This document shows positions 34,370 to 43,284 of a DNA stretch of 64,000 nt, piece after piece; position 1 is the first letter of the stretch, and each line of letters starts with the position of its first letter. Source of the stretch: Paenibacillus_E sp964253085 (GTDB lineage Bacteria; Bacillota; Bacilli; Paenibacillales; NBRC-103111); NCBI RefSeq assembly GCF_964253085.1, contig NZ_CAXUQH020000001.1:7006001-7070000 (forward strand), in the 5' to 3' direction. Below the pieces are notes generated by a model, which had not been told where the DNA came from, did no database searches, and saw only the letters and a list, made by a program, of their open reading frames with translations. The translations under genes and the position numbers were made by a program.

Positions 34370-35998
34370 TTACATCATGCCGCCCATACCACCCATGCCG
34401 CCCATATCAGGCATACCTGGTTTGCTTGGTTCTGGTTTATCAGCGATAACCGCTTCAGTTGTCAAGAACATAGCTGCAACGGAAGCTGCGTTTTGAAGTG
34501 CGGAACGTGTTACTTTCGCAGGGTCAACGATACCAGCTTCGAACATGTTTACCCATTGTCCAGTTGCTGCATTGTAGCCGATGCCTACTTTTTCGTTTTT
34601 CAAGCGCTCAACGATAACGGAGCCTTCTTGACCAGCGTTAGCTGCGATTGTGCGAACTGGCTCTTCAAGGGAACGAAGGATGATGTTAACACCCGTTTGC
34701 TCATCACCAGTTGCTACTACTTTCGCTACTGCGTTGTATACGTTAACTAGGGCAGTACCACCACCAGAAACGATACCTTCTTCAACTGCTGCACGAGTCG
34801 CGTTCAAAGCATCTTCGATGCGAAGCTTGCGCTCTTTCAATTCAGTTTCAGTCGCTGCGCCAACTTTGATAACAGCTACACCGCCAGAAAGTTTAGCCAA
34901 ACGCTCTTGCAGTTTTTCTTTATCGAAATCGGAAGTTGTTTCTTCCAGTTGGGAACGAATTTGTGTAACGCGAGCTGCGATATCTTTCGGGTTACCAGCA
35001 CCATCAACGATGATTGTGTTTTCTTTGGTAACACGGATTTGACGAGCGCTACCCAATTGATCAGGAGTTGTGGATTTCAGATCCAATCCAAGCTCTTCTG
35101 TAATCACTTGGCCACCTGTTAGAGCAGCGATATCACCCAACATCGCTTTACGACGGTCACCGAAACCAGGAGCTTTAACAGCTACGCAAGTGAATGTGCC
35201 ACGAAGTCTGTTCACAACAAGTGTTGCTTGTGCTTCGCCTTCAACATCTTCAGCAATGATCAGAAGTTGTTTACCGGATTGAACCACTTTTTCAAGAACA
35301 GGCAAGATTTCTTGGATGTTCGAGATTTTTTTGTCTGTGATCAAGATGTACGGGTTGTCTAGAACTGCTTCCATTTTATCCGTATCAGTGATCATGTATG
35401 GGGATGTGTACCCACGGTCGAATTGCATACCTTCTACAACCTCAAGCTCCGTCAAGAAGCCTTTGGATTCTTCAACTGTGATAACACCGTCTTTACCTAC
35501 TTTTTCCATAGCTTCAGCGATCAATTCGCCTACTTCTTCGTCAGCAGCGGAGATTGCCGCTACTTGTGCGATGGATTGTTTACCTTCGATTGGCTTCGCA
35601 ATAGCTTGAAGCTCTTCTACAGCCGCTTTAACAGCTTTCTCGATACCTTTGCGGATAACCATTGGGTTAGCGCCTGCAGTAACGTTTTTCAGACCTTCAC
35701 GGATCATAGCTTGCGCAAGAACCGTTGCAGTTGTTGTACCGTCACCAGCAACATCGTTCGTTTTGGTAGCAACTTCTTTAACAAGTTGAGCTCCCATGTT
35801 TTCGAAAGCATCTTCAAGCTCGATTTCTTTCGCAATTGTAACACCATCGTTAGTGATCAACGGGCTACCGAATTTTTTCTCAAGTACAACGTTACGGCCT
35901 TTTGGACCTAATGTTACTTTAACGGCATTTGCCAAAGCATCTACCCCGCGAAGCATCGCGCGGCGTGCGTCTTCACTGAACTTAATTTCTTTTGCCAC
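34370..35998 (-). CDS. groEL: Chaperonin GroEL (60 kDa)
   Basis: A 542-residue type I chaperonin that folds proteins in the cytosol with GroES and ATP. Hallmarks are VTLGPKGRNVVLEKKFGSP, NDVAGDGTTTATVLAQAM (ATP binding), the apical KAPGFGDRRKAML, GGGTALVN, and the flexible C-terminal GGMGGM repeat. It starts with GTG after GAGGAGGTTTCC. It is the second gene of the CIRCE-controlled operon with groES. Confidence 0.98.
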   Translation of the reverse strand: MAKEIKFSEDARRAMLRGVDALANAVKVTLGPKGRNVVLEKKFGSPLITNDGVTIAKEIELEDAFENMGAQLVKEVATKTNDVAGDGTTTATVLAQAMIREGLKNVTAGANPMVIRKGIEKAVKAAVEELQAIAKPIEGKQSIAQVAAISAADEEVGELIAEAMEKVGKDGVITVEESKGFLTELEVVEGMQFDRGYTSPYMITDTDKMEAVLDNPYILITDKKISNIQEILPVLEKVVQSGKQLLIIAEDVEGEAQATLVVNRLRGTFTCVAVKAPGFGDRRKAMLGDIAALTGGQVITEELGLDLKSTTPDQLGSARQIRVTKENTIIVDGAGNPKDIAARVTQIRSQLEETTSDFDKEKLQERLAKLSGGVAVIKVGAATETELKERKLRIEDALNATRAAVEEGIVSGGGTALVNVYNAVAKVVATGDEQTGVNIILRSLEEPVRTIAANAGQEGSVIVERLKNEKVGIGYNAATGQWVNMFEAGIVDPAKVTRSALQNAASVAAMFLTTEAVIADKPEPSKPGMPDMGGMGGMGGMM

Positions 35999-36073
35999 GA
36001 TAGGAAACCTCCTCTAATTAAAAACCTAGATAAATTGTTAATAACGTAAAGCCGATCTATATGCTGCTCTAAC

Positions 36074-36355
36074 TTAGGCTAATACAGCGAGGATGTCGCT
36101 TTCGCGCAAGATCAACAGTTCGCGGCCTTCGTATTTCACTTCAGTTCCAGCGTATTTGGAGAAAATGATGCGGTCGCCTTCGCTTACTTCAAGCGGAACA
36201 CGTACGCCATCTTTCAACGCGCCAGCGCCAACGGCTACAACTTTACCTTCTTGTGGTTTTTCTTTAGCTGTATCTGGCAGCACGATGCCACTTGCTGTAG
36301 TCTCCTCTTTCGCAACGGCTTCAATGATAACTCGATCACCTAACGGTCTGATCAT
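36074..36355 (-). CDS. groES: Co-chaperonin GroES (10 kDa)
   Basis: A 93-residue co-chaperonin that caps the GroEL chamber. MIRPLGDRVIIEAVAKEET, the mobile loop TASGIVLPDTAKEKPQ, and EGDRIIFSKYAGTEVKYEG are typical. The ATG at 36355 is chosen over an upstream Met that would add 39 unrelated residues crossing the CIRCE operator. AAAGGAGG precedes it by about ten bases. Confidence 0.97.
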   Translation of the reverse strand: MIRPLGDRVIIEAVAKEETTASGIVLPDTAKEKPQEGKVVAVGAGALKDGVRVPLEVSEGDRIIFSKYAGTEVKYEGRELLILRESDILAVLA

Positions 36356-36405
36356 GGAAAAATAGCCTCCTTTAGAAAATTGGTCTTGGGTATATTTCTT
36401 TGTTA

Positions 36406-36432
36406 TTAGCACTCGAATGTGTTTAGTGCTAA
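36406..36432 (-). promoter_or_regulatory. CIRCE operator for HrcA
   Basis: TTAGCACTC, nine bases, then TAGTGCTAA. This is the CIRCE inverted repeat with one mismatch (T for G at the first base of the right arm). HrcA represses groESL here until heat shock. Confidence 0.95.
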
Positions 36433-36443
36433 CAACACCTCTT

Positions 36444-36472
36444 ATGATACTCATTCTGGGAGTAATTTGCAA
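36444..36472 (-). promoter_or_regulatory. Sigma-A promoter of groES-groEL
   Basis: On the minus strand TTGCAA (36467-36472) and TATCAT (36444-36449), exactly 17 bases apart. CIRCE lies just downstream, at the expected repression position. Confidence 0.8.
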
Positions 36473-36552
36473 GTCCTTTTACACATTTTTCATTCTTATG
36501 GACACCCCCCTCATTCTACCCAAATGATAACCAAATATTCCCTCTGTGCATG

Positions 36553-36582
36553 AAAAAAAATAGCCCACCACGAAGGCGGACT
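36553..36582 (-). terminator. Terminator of tatA-tatC
   Basis: On the minus strand AGTCCGCC-TTCGT-GGTGGGCT followed by A and eight T. Confidence 0.8.
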
Positions 36583-36598
36583 GTGTTCAACCATTTCC

Positions 36599-37354
36599 TT
36601 ATTTAGGACCAAACTCCAGTTCCCAAGCAGCATCGTTCGCAAGCTGTTTGCGATAAATGAAGCCCGACATGAAGACACTGAATTCATATAAAATAATGAG
36701 CGGAACCGCAACTAATATGGCTGAAATCGCATCTGGTGGCGTAATTACGGTTGCAAGAATGACCATCAGCATGTAAGCATATCTTCTAAACTTATGCAGA
36801 CGCTTCGGGTTCAGGAGCTTAATCTTCGTGAGAAACATCACCACGATCGGCATCTCAAACACACAGGCCAGCGGAAGAATGATGTTAAACATAAAGGTAA
36901 AATACTGAGCAGCACCGTACATCTCCGTAATTTCTAGACTCTTACTAATCGACGAAGTAAAATAAAACGCCATTGGGAAGACAACCCAATACCCGAAAGA
37001 CAGTCCCAATAGAAAGAGCAAAAATGCATAGGGTACGTAGAGGAGCGAAGCCTTCTGCTCCGTCTCTCGTAGACCTGGCTTAACGAAAGCCCATATATGG
37101 TACAGAATAACGGGTAATGTGATAAGAAGACCGACAGCTAAACCAAAATTCATATACAAACGCAAGGCATCCCAAGGGGAGAAAACGTTCCAACCGATGC
37201 CATCTGCTGGCGGGATACTTTTGAGATATCGAATGATAGGTTTAGCAGCAACAAGCCCACCCACCATACCAATAACCAGAACAACTAAGATCCACATGAT
37301 TCGCTTGCGCAACTCACCAAGGTGCTCTACAAGAGACATTTCTTCATTTTTCAA
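36599..37354 (-). CDS. tatC: Sec-independent protein translocase TatC
   Basis: A 251-residue, six-span membrane protein that recognises twin-arginine signal peptides. The N-terminal MSLVEHLGELRKRIMWILVV, the FVKPGLRETEQK loop, and the cytoplasmic LLNPKRLHKFRRYAY are family signatures. It probably starts at TTG (37354), seven bases after AGGTGA; an ATG five codons later has a poor site. It follows tatA by about 70 bases. The nearby molybdenum cofactor genes fit, since molybdoenzymes are common Tat substrates. Confidence 0.95.
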   Translation of the reverse strand: MKNEEMSLVEHLGELRKRIMWILVVLVIGMVGGLVAAKPIIRYLKSIPPADGIGWNVFSPWDALRLYMNFGLAVGLLITLPVILYHIWAFVKPGLRETEQKASLLYVPYAFLLFLLGLSFGYWVVFPMAFYFTSSISKSLEITEMYGAAQYFTFMFNIILPLACVFEMPIVVMFLTKIKLLNPKRLHKFRRYAYMLMVILATVITPPDAISAILVAVPLIILYEFSVFMSGFIYRKQLANDAAWELEFGPK

Positions 37355-37381
37355 CCGATTTCACCTACCTAATCTAGTGAA

Positions 37382-37399
37382 TTCAGCCTGCAGGCTGAA
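37382..37399. repeat. Perfect 18-bp palindrome between tatA and tatC
   Basis: TTCAGCCTGCAGGCTGAA is fully self-complementary. In the transcript it can form a tight hairpin between the two cistrons, or it may bind a dimeric regulator. It has no T run, so it is not a standard terminator. Confidence 0.6.
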
Positions 37400-37426
37400 C
37401 CACTTCTTCATCTGTTTGATCAAAAA

Positions 37427-37972
37427 CTAATCCGGTAACCGCCGGGAATTACCTGTGTTGCCTGACTGCTGCGCTGGCGCCGGGGTAGGGGCCGAGGCTT
37501 GAGCAGGAGCGGAGGACAACACATCGCTTGCTGCTTGTGTGTCAGATGACGCTATTGGCATGGAGGTTGCTTCTGCAGCTTCAACTGGCGCACCTATAAC
37601 ATGTACAACCTCGGAGGACTTATTTGTTACGAAAGCCACTGCAGGTTTCACCTCAGATGAGCCTGCTGGTTCTGCCACAAATTGCTCATTGATCGGGCCT
37701 TGTGGTGATTTCGTAAGAGAAGCTATTGCACCCTCATCTGGTGCAACCACTTTGGCTACCTCAACAGGTGTTATCGGGTCTGGTACAATAGGTGTATTTG
37801 ATGCTATCGGCGCTTTGGGCCCGTCACTCATCAGTTCATTCGTCGCTTGCTTAAAATCTCTTAACGTCTTACCAAGCATTCTGCCAATCTCCGGCAGCTT
37901 CTGCGGTCCGAATATGACAAGCGCTACGACGGCGATCAATAAAAGCTCAGTGAATCCAATATTTTGAAACAT
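37427..37972 (-). CDS. tatA: Twin-arginine translocase subunit TatA/TatB
   Basis: A protein of about 181 residues. An N-terminal membrane helix and amphipathic helix (MFQNIGFTELLLIAVVALVI, FGPQKLPEIGRMLGKTLRDF) mark the TatA/B family. The rest is a long Ala/Pro/Val-rich tail (about 60-181) that looks disordered and is longer than in typical TatA. The start at MFQNIG follows GGAGA by eight bases; the upstream Met is less likely. It pairs with TatC immediately downstream. Confidence 0.9.
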   Translation of the reverse strand: MFQNIGFTELLLIAVVALVIFGPQKLPEIGRMLGKTLRDFKQATNELMSDGPKAPIASNTPIVPDPITPVEVAKVVAPDEGAIASLTKSPQGPINEQFVAEPAGSSEVKPAVAFVTNKSSEVVHVIGAPVEAAEATSMPIASSDTQAASDVLSSAPAQASAPTPAPAQQSGNTGNSRRLPD

Positions 37973-38017
37973 GGACTTCATCTCCATTATGTGTTGCGTT
38001 ATAAATACAGTAAGTCA

Positions 38018-38160
38018 ATAAAGGAATGCAAATTAAGGAAGCCTCTGTATACTCATTGGATAAATCCATTAAAATCTCACATTTAACGCTCGAAAAGGAA
38101 CTTTCATTGGATAAATCCAATATAGTTCCCGGTAACGCCCGAAATATGGCTTATTTTAAT
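38018..38160. repeat. Two copies of a 51-bp intergenic repeat with TTGGATAAATCCA core
   Basis: CATTGGATAAATCCA begins at 38054 and at 38105, exactly 51 bases apart. Each is followed about 20 bases later by AACGCTCGAAA or AACGCCCGAAA. The core is a small palindrome (TGGA...TCCA). A structurally similar pair with the same period lies at 51.47 kb. It falls between tatA and the MoeA-like gene. Confidence 0.6.
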
Positions 38161-38179
38161 CATACTGAGTGGATAACTT

Positions 38180-39208
38180 CTAACATTGATAAAAACCGCC
38201 GTAGCCCATCTCCGTGATGTCACTACGCACGATCACTTCGCCTGCGCAGATGCGCGGCAGCAGCACATCAAAGGACGTGTACGGGTCGTGCATCACACAA
38301 CCCGGCAAGCCCATAATCGGCAGATCGCCTAGATAGGCGATCATCAGCATCGAGCCCGGCAGCATCGGCGTGCCGTAGCTGACCACGCGGGCGCCGGCCG
38401 CCTTGATCGCACCCGGCGTGCGATCATCCGGGTCCACGGACATGCCGCCCGTGACCAACACCAGATCCACGCCCAGCGCGGCTAGCGCGTGGATCTCACC
38501 CACAATCGCTTCGCTGTCATCCGACACGAAGCGTTGGTCCACAACCTCGGAGCCGAGCTGCGCGACCTTCTCTTTCACAACTGGGCCGAATTTATCCTGG
38601 ATTCGGCCCTTGAAGACCTCGCTGCCCGTCGTGATCACGCCGACGCGCAGCTTGCGAAACGGCTTCACCTCGAGCAAGGTGAAGCCCTCCGCACGGCGAG
38701 CGGCCGCAAGGCGCTCGACCTCTTCAACCTTCGCTTCGTCGACGATCAGCGGGATCACCCGCGTACCGACCAGCGAAGCGCCGCCCTGAACGACCGTATT
38801 GCTACGAATCGTCGACATCACGACCTCATCGATGGCGTTCACACTATCCACGAACGCCTTATCGATCTTCACCAAACCGTGAATCTCCGACTTCAGGTTC
38901 ACTTTGCCTTCATGCGGATCAGTAAGCCTGAGATCCGAGCACTTATCTGTTCCCGCAATCGCCCGCGCCATGCGCAAGGCAGCCTCATCCTCATGGAGAT
39001 AGCCGGGCTGCAGCTCCATCACATAAATATGTTCCTTACCGATGCTCAGCAAGGCAGGAATATCCGCTTCCGTCACTTGATGACCTTTGCGGAACAGACG
39101 GCCTTTGAACTCACCTGGCAAGATCTGCGTGAGATCATGCGGCAGAATCATGCCGATCGCATCTTCCACTTTCACCTCGCGCAGCATGGAAGTGTCTTTA
39201 CTCATCAT
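38180..39208 (-). CDS. MoeA-like molybdopterin-binding protein
   Basis: A 342-residue protein with an N-terminal MoeA-like segment (EVKVEDAIGMILPHDLTQIL, FRKGHQVTEADIPALLSIG) and a molybdopterin-binding domain at about 180-330 (KLRVGVITTGSEVFKGRIQD, VTGGMSVDPDDRTPGAIKA, GLPGCVMHDPYTSFD). It is shorter than full MoeA (about 400) and lacks its C-terminal domain. This two-domain form may act in molybdate insertion, or bind the cofactor in another role. It lies downstream of mogA/moaB- and moaC-like genes on the same strand. The local GC content is high. Confidence 0.8.
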   Translation of the reverse strand: MMSKDTSMLREVKVEDAIGMILPHDLTQILPGEFKGRLFRKGHQVTEADIPALLSIGKEHIYVMELQPGYLHEDEAALRMARAIAGTDKCSDLRLTDPHEGKVNLKSEIHGLVKIDKAFVDSVNAIDEVVMSTIRSNTVVQGGASLVGTRVIPLIVDEAKVEEVERLAAARRAEGFTLLEVKPFRKLRVGVITTGSEVFKGRIQDKFGPVVKEKVAQLGSEVVDQRFVSDDSEAIVGEIHALAALGVDLVLVTGGMSVDPDDRTPGAIKAAGARVVSYGTPMLPGSMLMIAYLGDLPIMGLPGCVMHDPYTSFDVLLPRICAGEVIVRSDITEMGYGGFYQC

Positions 39209-39280
39209 GAGTCACCCTCTTGCCCTGTCTTACGTTCATCGCTCTGCTTTTCACTATGGTCTTGCACTCGCTTCTACTCT

Positions 39281-39772
39281 TCACCCGTGATCGCCTTCTT
39301 TGCCTGTCAGAATACCCAGCGCGTGTGGAAGTTGATCAATGATCGCCATGAGATTCTCTTGAACACCTTTCGGACTGCCTGGCAAATTAATGATCAGCGT
39401 GCGTCCGCGAATGCCAGAGACCGCTCTGGAGAGCATCGCTTTTTTCGTTTTTTGCATCGAGATCATGCGCATTGCTTCTGCAAAACCAGGTGCAACACGA
39501 TCAATCACATTGAGCGTTGCTTCTGGTGTGACATCACGTGGAGCCAGACCTGTTCCGCCTGTTGTTAATATTAAATCAGCTTGATAATAATCAGTCATTT
39601 CGATTAATGAAGCCATAATTTCGTCCATCTCGTCCGGGACGACCCGATACTCAATGATCTCGCCTTGAATTTCCTCTTCAATCAGCTCGCGGATTACCTG
39701 AGCGCTAGTGTCTTCTCGTTCTCCTCGGTAACCGCGGTCACTGGCTGTCAAAATCGCAACTTTCCAGTGCAT
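39281..39772 (-). CDS. MogA/MoaB-family molybdenum cofactor protein
   Basis: A 163-residue single-domain molybdopterin adenylyltransferase-type protein. WKVAILTASDRGYRGEREDT, ILTTGGTGLAPRDVTPEATL, and IINLPGSPKGVQENLMAII are the family motifs. It prepares molybdopterin for metal insertion. GAGGTGACGAAGG precedes its ATG. It is part of the moaC-mogA-moeA group. Confidence 0.9.
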   Translation of the reverse strand: MHWKVAILTASDRGYRGEREDTSAQVIRELIEEEIQGEIIEYRVVPDEMDEIMASLIEMTDYYQADLILTTGGTGLAPRDVTPEATLNVIDRVAPGFAEAMRMISMQKTKKAMLSRAVSGIRGRTLIINLPGSPKGVQENLMAIIDQLPHALGILTGKEGDHG

Positions 39773-39879
39773 CCTTCGTCACCTCTCCCTTGTTCACTGA
39801 ATGAGATCAACCCACTAACCTGCGTGATACGCAGAACCTCACCCGAATATCGGTATGTTGGCGCTGGATCTTAGTCCCT

Positions 39880-40374
39880 TCACGCTTTCATGTCTTGCCT
39901 GTGAAAATCCCCGTTTTTACCGCCTGTTTTCATAACAAGCAGGGTCGAGTTAATGATCATGTCTTTCTCTACAGCTTTGCACATGTCATACACGGTCAAT
40001 GCCGCGGCAGAAACAGCCGTTAGAGCTTCCATTTCTACGCCTGTAGGACCTGTTGTACGTACAGTTGCTTCTATGTATAGTTCATTAATGCCATTATTCG
40101 AAAACTGAATATCTACCCCAGTTAGCGCAATGGGATGGCACATCGGTATCCAGTCTGACGTTTTCTTAGCGGCCATGATACCAGCCACTTGAGCCACGGC
40201 GAGGACGTCGCCTTTTTTCATTTTACCCTCTAGGATTAAATTAAGCGTGTCTGACTTCATTAATAAGGTAGAGCGAGCTGTGGCCGTGCGCTTCGTCTCA
40301 TCTTTATCCGATATGTCGACCATTCGCGCTCGTCCCTGCTCATTAAAATGCGTCAATGGTGAAGAATCGGGCAC
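39880..40374 (-). CDS. moaC: Cyclic pyranopterin monophosphate synthase accessory protein MoaC
   Basis: A 164-residue enzyme that forms cyclic pyranopterin monophosphate with MoaA. LTHFNEQGRARMVDISDK, RTATARSTLLM, KGDVLAVAQVAGIMAAKKTS, MCHPIALTGVDI, and VEMEALTAVSAAALTVYDMC are diagnostic. The GTG at 40374 is preferred because AGAGGTGAT sits just before it; the earlier in-frame GTG is part of that site. moaA is not in the window. Confidence 0.93.
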   Translation of the reverse strand: MPDSSPLTHFNEQGRARMVDISDKDETKRTATARSTLLMKSDTLNLILEGKMKKGDVLAVAQVAGIMAAKKTSDWIPMCHPIALTGVDIQFSNNGINELYIEATVRTTGPTGVEMEALTAVSAAALTVYDMCKAVEKDMIINSTLLVMKTGGKNGDFHRQDMKA

Positions 40375-40390
40375 TGCAATCACCTCTATA

Positions 40391-41023
40391 TTAGGTTTCT
40401 GTTTTGAACACCATCTTACTTTCGGTTACGATGCCATCCACTCTGAAATCATGCCAAGAAGAAGGAACAGCAGGAATCAATTGATTATCGAAAGCAGCTG
40501 CAACGGCAAAAGGTCTTTTCAACCCGCGCGCAGCGAATAACTGCATAAAGCGATCATAGAAGCCTCCGCCGTAACCTAAGCGACCGAAATCCAGATCAAA
40601 GGCTAACCCTGGCACCACAATCATCGAAATCGTGCCCAAATCATGTTCAATAGGAACGTCACTCCGAGGCTCTCTGATCCCATAAGCACCACTTTCAAGG
40701 TCCTCATAACGGCTTATGATGTGCAAGTTCATCGTTTTCGTGTCTGCCACTACCTTCGGTATCAGCACACGAATTCCCTGCTGCCAGCACCATTCCATTA
40801 ATGGCGCAACGTCGGGTTCAGAACGGAAAGGCATATAGCTCATCAGCGTAGGCTGAGAATTGGACGGTATTTGCCCCTGTTCAAACAGCTTATCCGAACA
40901 CAGCTTCACCATTCTTTGGTTTATTAGTTGTTGCTTCTCATCACGTATCTCGGCAACAATCGAAGCACGTCGTACTTCCATTTCCTTGCGTAATTCTATT
41001 TTCCGCTCTCGGATGTTCATCAT
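40391..41023 (-). CDS. 5-formyltetrahydrofolate cyclo-ligase
   Basis: A 210-residue ATP-dependent enzyme that recycles 5-formyl-THF to 5,10-methenyl-THF. RKIELRKEMEVRRASI at the N-terminus, SYMPFRSEPDVAPLM, IVVPGLAFDLDFGRLGYGGG, and FYDRFMQLF match the YqgN/FAU1 family. Two adjacent ATG codons are possible starts, with GGAAGGG upstream. It is co-directional with moaC, 16 bases away. Confidence 0.93.
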   Translation of the reverse strand: MMNIRERKIELRKEMEVRRASIVAEIRDEKQQLINQRMVKLCSDKLFEQGQIPSNSQPTLMSYMPFRSEPDVAPLMEWCWQQGIRVLIPKVVADTKTMNLHIISRYEDLESGAYGIREPRSDVPIEHDLGTISMIVVPGLAFDLDFGRLGYGGGFYDRFMQLFAARGLKRPFAVAAAFDNQLIPAVPSSWHDFRVDGIVTESKMVFKTET

Positions 41024-41262
41024 AAGCTACAGCCCTTCCTAGCGAGGAGTGGTTTCCCCCATTTTAACATAAATAAAGTAAAAAACTATACTCGTACCTG
41101 AGACCCCGTCGAATCGCCTCTATTTCAGGTCTAAATTAAGCAGGCGTTGCCCCCATTCTTCGTGTATACTAATGATTTGATGGGATTGAAACAGCGACCG
41201 AAGGTCAACTTAACTAGGTTCTTACATTAATATGTATCTAAAACGCAGGAGGTAGCAGCAAC

Positions 41263-43218
41263 ATGCTATTACAAGTTTCTAACATATCCAAAAGCTATGG
41301 GGTACGCTCTGTACTCTCTAATATAACGCTTCAAATTGAAAATCGGGAACGCATCGGACTCGTCGGTGTCAATGGCGCTGGGAAGTCTACTCTTCTTCAA
41401 ATCATCGCGGGTGAGATGTCCTATGATAGCGGTGATCTTTTCAAAGCCAAGGAAACCAAGATCGGCTATTTAAAGCAAAACAGCGGACTTAACACCGACA
41501 AATCCATTTGGAATGAGCTGCTGAGCGTATTTAGCTCCTTATTGGAAACAGAACGTGAGCTGCGCGAGCTGGAAGCCTTGATGGCTGACCCTGACCTCAT
41601 CTCCGATGAGAAAAAATATGAAACGACCATGAATCGGTATGCGCTGCGCTCCGAATGGTTTCGTGAACATGGCGGCTATGAAATTGAAGCCAAGATTCGC
41701 GGTATTTTGCACGGGATGGGCTTTGGACAGTTCGCACCAGAAACCTTGGTCAACACCCTCAGCGGAGGGCAGAAGACGAGATTGGCTTTAGCTAAAATGT
41801 TGCTGGAAGAGCCCGATCTGCTCATGCTCGATGAGCCTACCAACCATTTGGACATCGCCACATTGACGTGGCTCGAAGGCTATCTGCGCGGCTATCCTGG
41901 CGCTATTCTTGTCGTATCACATGACCGTTACTTCCTTGACGCGTTGGTGACGTCCATTTATGAAATTGAACGCCATGCATCCAAACGGTATACGGGCAAT
42001 TATTCCCGTTTTATCGAGATTAAAGAAGCGAACTATGAAATTGAATTGAAACAGTTTGAAAAACAGCAGGAAGAAATCTCGAAACTGGAGGATTTCGTGC
42101 AGCGTAACATTGTTCGTGCTTCGACAACGAAGAGAGCGCAGTCCCGCCGTAAGCAGTTGGAGAAAATGGACCGTTTGGATAAGCCCATGGGCGATTTGAA
42201 ACGTGCCTCATTCTCTTTTGAAATTGAACAGACTTCCGGGAAAGAAGTGTTGCAAGTAGACCGTCTTTCTCTTTCATATGATGGCAAAAAACGTCTTCTC
42301 GATGGCGTCTCGTTCCAGCTTCGTCGTTCCGAAACCGCTGCGCTAATCGGGCCTAACGGGGTCGGGAAATCCACCCTGCTCAAAACCTTGATCGGTCAAC
42401 ACAAGCAAGACGCTGGTACGTTCAAATGGGGAGCTGGCGTCACGATCGGCTACTACGATCAAGAGCAGAAAGGCTTGAATCCGTCCAACAACGTGTTGGA
42501 GGAAGTGTGGAACACGTATCCTCACTTGGAGGAAGCGCGTATTCGCACGGTGCTTGGCAGCTTTCTTTTCAGCGGCGAGGACGTATTTAAGAAGATTGCA
42601 GCGTTGAGCGGAGGCGAGAAAGCTCGAGTCTCCCTCGCTAAGCTCATGCTTCAGAAGGCCAACGTATTGATTCTCGATGAGCCTACCAACCATTTGGATT
42701 TGTACAGTAAAGAAGTGCTGGAATCGGCCTTGATGGATTACGAGGGCACCTTGCTATTCATCTCCCATGACCGGTATTTCCTCAATAAAATGGCGGAGAG
42801 CATGCTAGATCTGCAAAAGGATGGCTTAACGAGCTATCTCGGCAACTATGACGACTATGTAGAGAAAAAAGCGGAGCTCGCTGAAATGGAAGCGAATCGT
42901 CTGGCCAAAGAGGCGGAGAAGAAATCTGCCGGCAATTCATCTTCTGTTGCTGCGGTAAAAGCTGAGCCCGCTAGTGGTGGCAGTTACGAGGCGGACAAGC
43001 TGGCCAAGCGTGAAGAACGCAGTCGTCAACGGAAGCTGGAACAGCTAGAGCTTGATATTGCGCGACTTGAAGAGGAAGTTACTGCTCTTGAGGCTGAGCT
43101 TGCTGATCCCGCTGTGTATAATGACTATATGCTTGTGCAGGAGAAAACGGCTGAGGTTGATAAGCGTAAGAGTTCACTTGCAGCTTGTTATGAGGAATGG
43201 GAAGTTTTATTGGCTTAA
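41263..43218 (+). CDS. ABC-F family ATPase (YdiF/Uup-type)
   Basis: A 651-residue soluble protein with two nucleotide-binding domains and no membrane segments. Domain 1: GVNGAGKSTLLQ, LSGGQKTRLALAKMLL, LLMLDEPTNHLDIA. Domain 2: GPNGVGKSTLLK, LSGGEKARVSLAKLML, LILDEPTNHLDLY. The linker carries the charged P-site tRNA interaction helix region typical of ABC-F (ASTTKRAQSRRKQLEKMDRL). A C-terminal coiled coil (about 575-650) resembles Uup/YdiF. ABC-F proteins act on the ribosome, in translation or drug protection; which one applies here is not clear. AGGAGG precedes its start. Confidence 0.92.
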   Translation: MLLQVSNISKSYGVRSVLSNITLQIENRERIGLVGVNGAGKSTLLQIIAGEMSYDSGDLFKAKETKIGYLKQNSGLNTDKSIWNELLSVFSSLLETERELRELEALMADPDLISDEKKYETTMNRYALRSEWFREHGGYEIEAKIRGILHGMGFGQFAPETLVNTLSGGQKTRLALAKMLLEEPDLLMLDEPTNHLDIATLTWLEGYLRGYPGAILVVSHDRYFLDALVTSIYEIERHASKRYTGNYSRFIEIKEANYEIELKQFEKQQEEISKLEDFVQRNIVRASTTKRAQSRRKQLEKMDRLDKPMGDLKRASFSFEIEQTSGKEVLQVDRLSLSYDGKKRLLDGVSFQLRRSETAALIGPNGVGKSTLLKTLIGQHKQDAGTFKWGAGVTIGYYDQEQKGLNPSNNVLEEVWNTYPHLEEARIRTVLGSFLFSGEDVFKKIAALSGGEKARVSLAKLMLQKANVLILDEPTNHLDLYSKEVLESALMDYEGTLLFISHDRYFLNKMAESMLDLQKDGLTSYLGNYDDYVEKKAELAEMEANRLAKEAEKKSAGNSSSVAAVKAEPASGGSYEADKLAKREERSRQRKLEQLELDIARLEEEVTALEAELADPAVYNDYMLVQEKTAEVDKRKSSLAACYEEWEVLLA

Positions 43219-43227
43219 AATAGCAAG

Positions 43228-43257
43228 AGTCCACGTCTGATGATGTGGGCTTTTTTG
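43228..43257 (+). terminator. Terminator of the ABC-F gene
   Basis: GAGTCCACGTC and GATGTGGGC form a stem with G-T pairs, followed by six T. Confidence 0.75.
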
Positions 43258-43284
43258 TTGTTTGTCTTTTTGCGAGCGTTGTCC

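Noticed and set aside
38489..39568. Plus-strand open frame of 359 codons
   Set aside because: It lies antisense to the MoeA-like and MogA-like genes, which have clear family motifs and ribosome-binding sites. The high GC of this stretch explains the long shadow frame.
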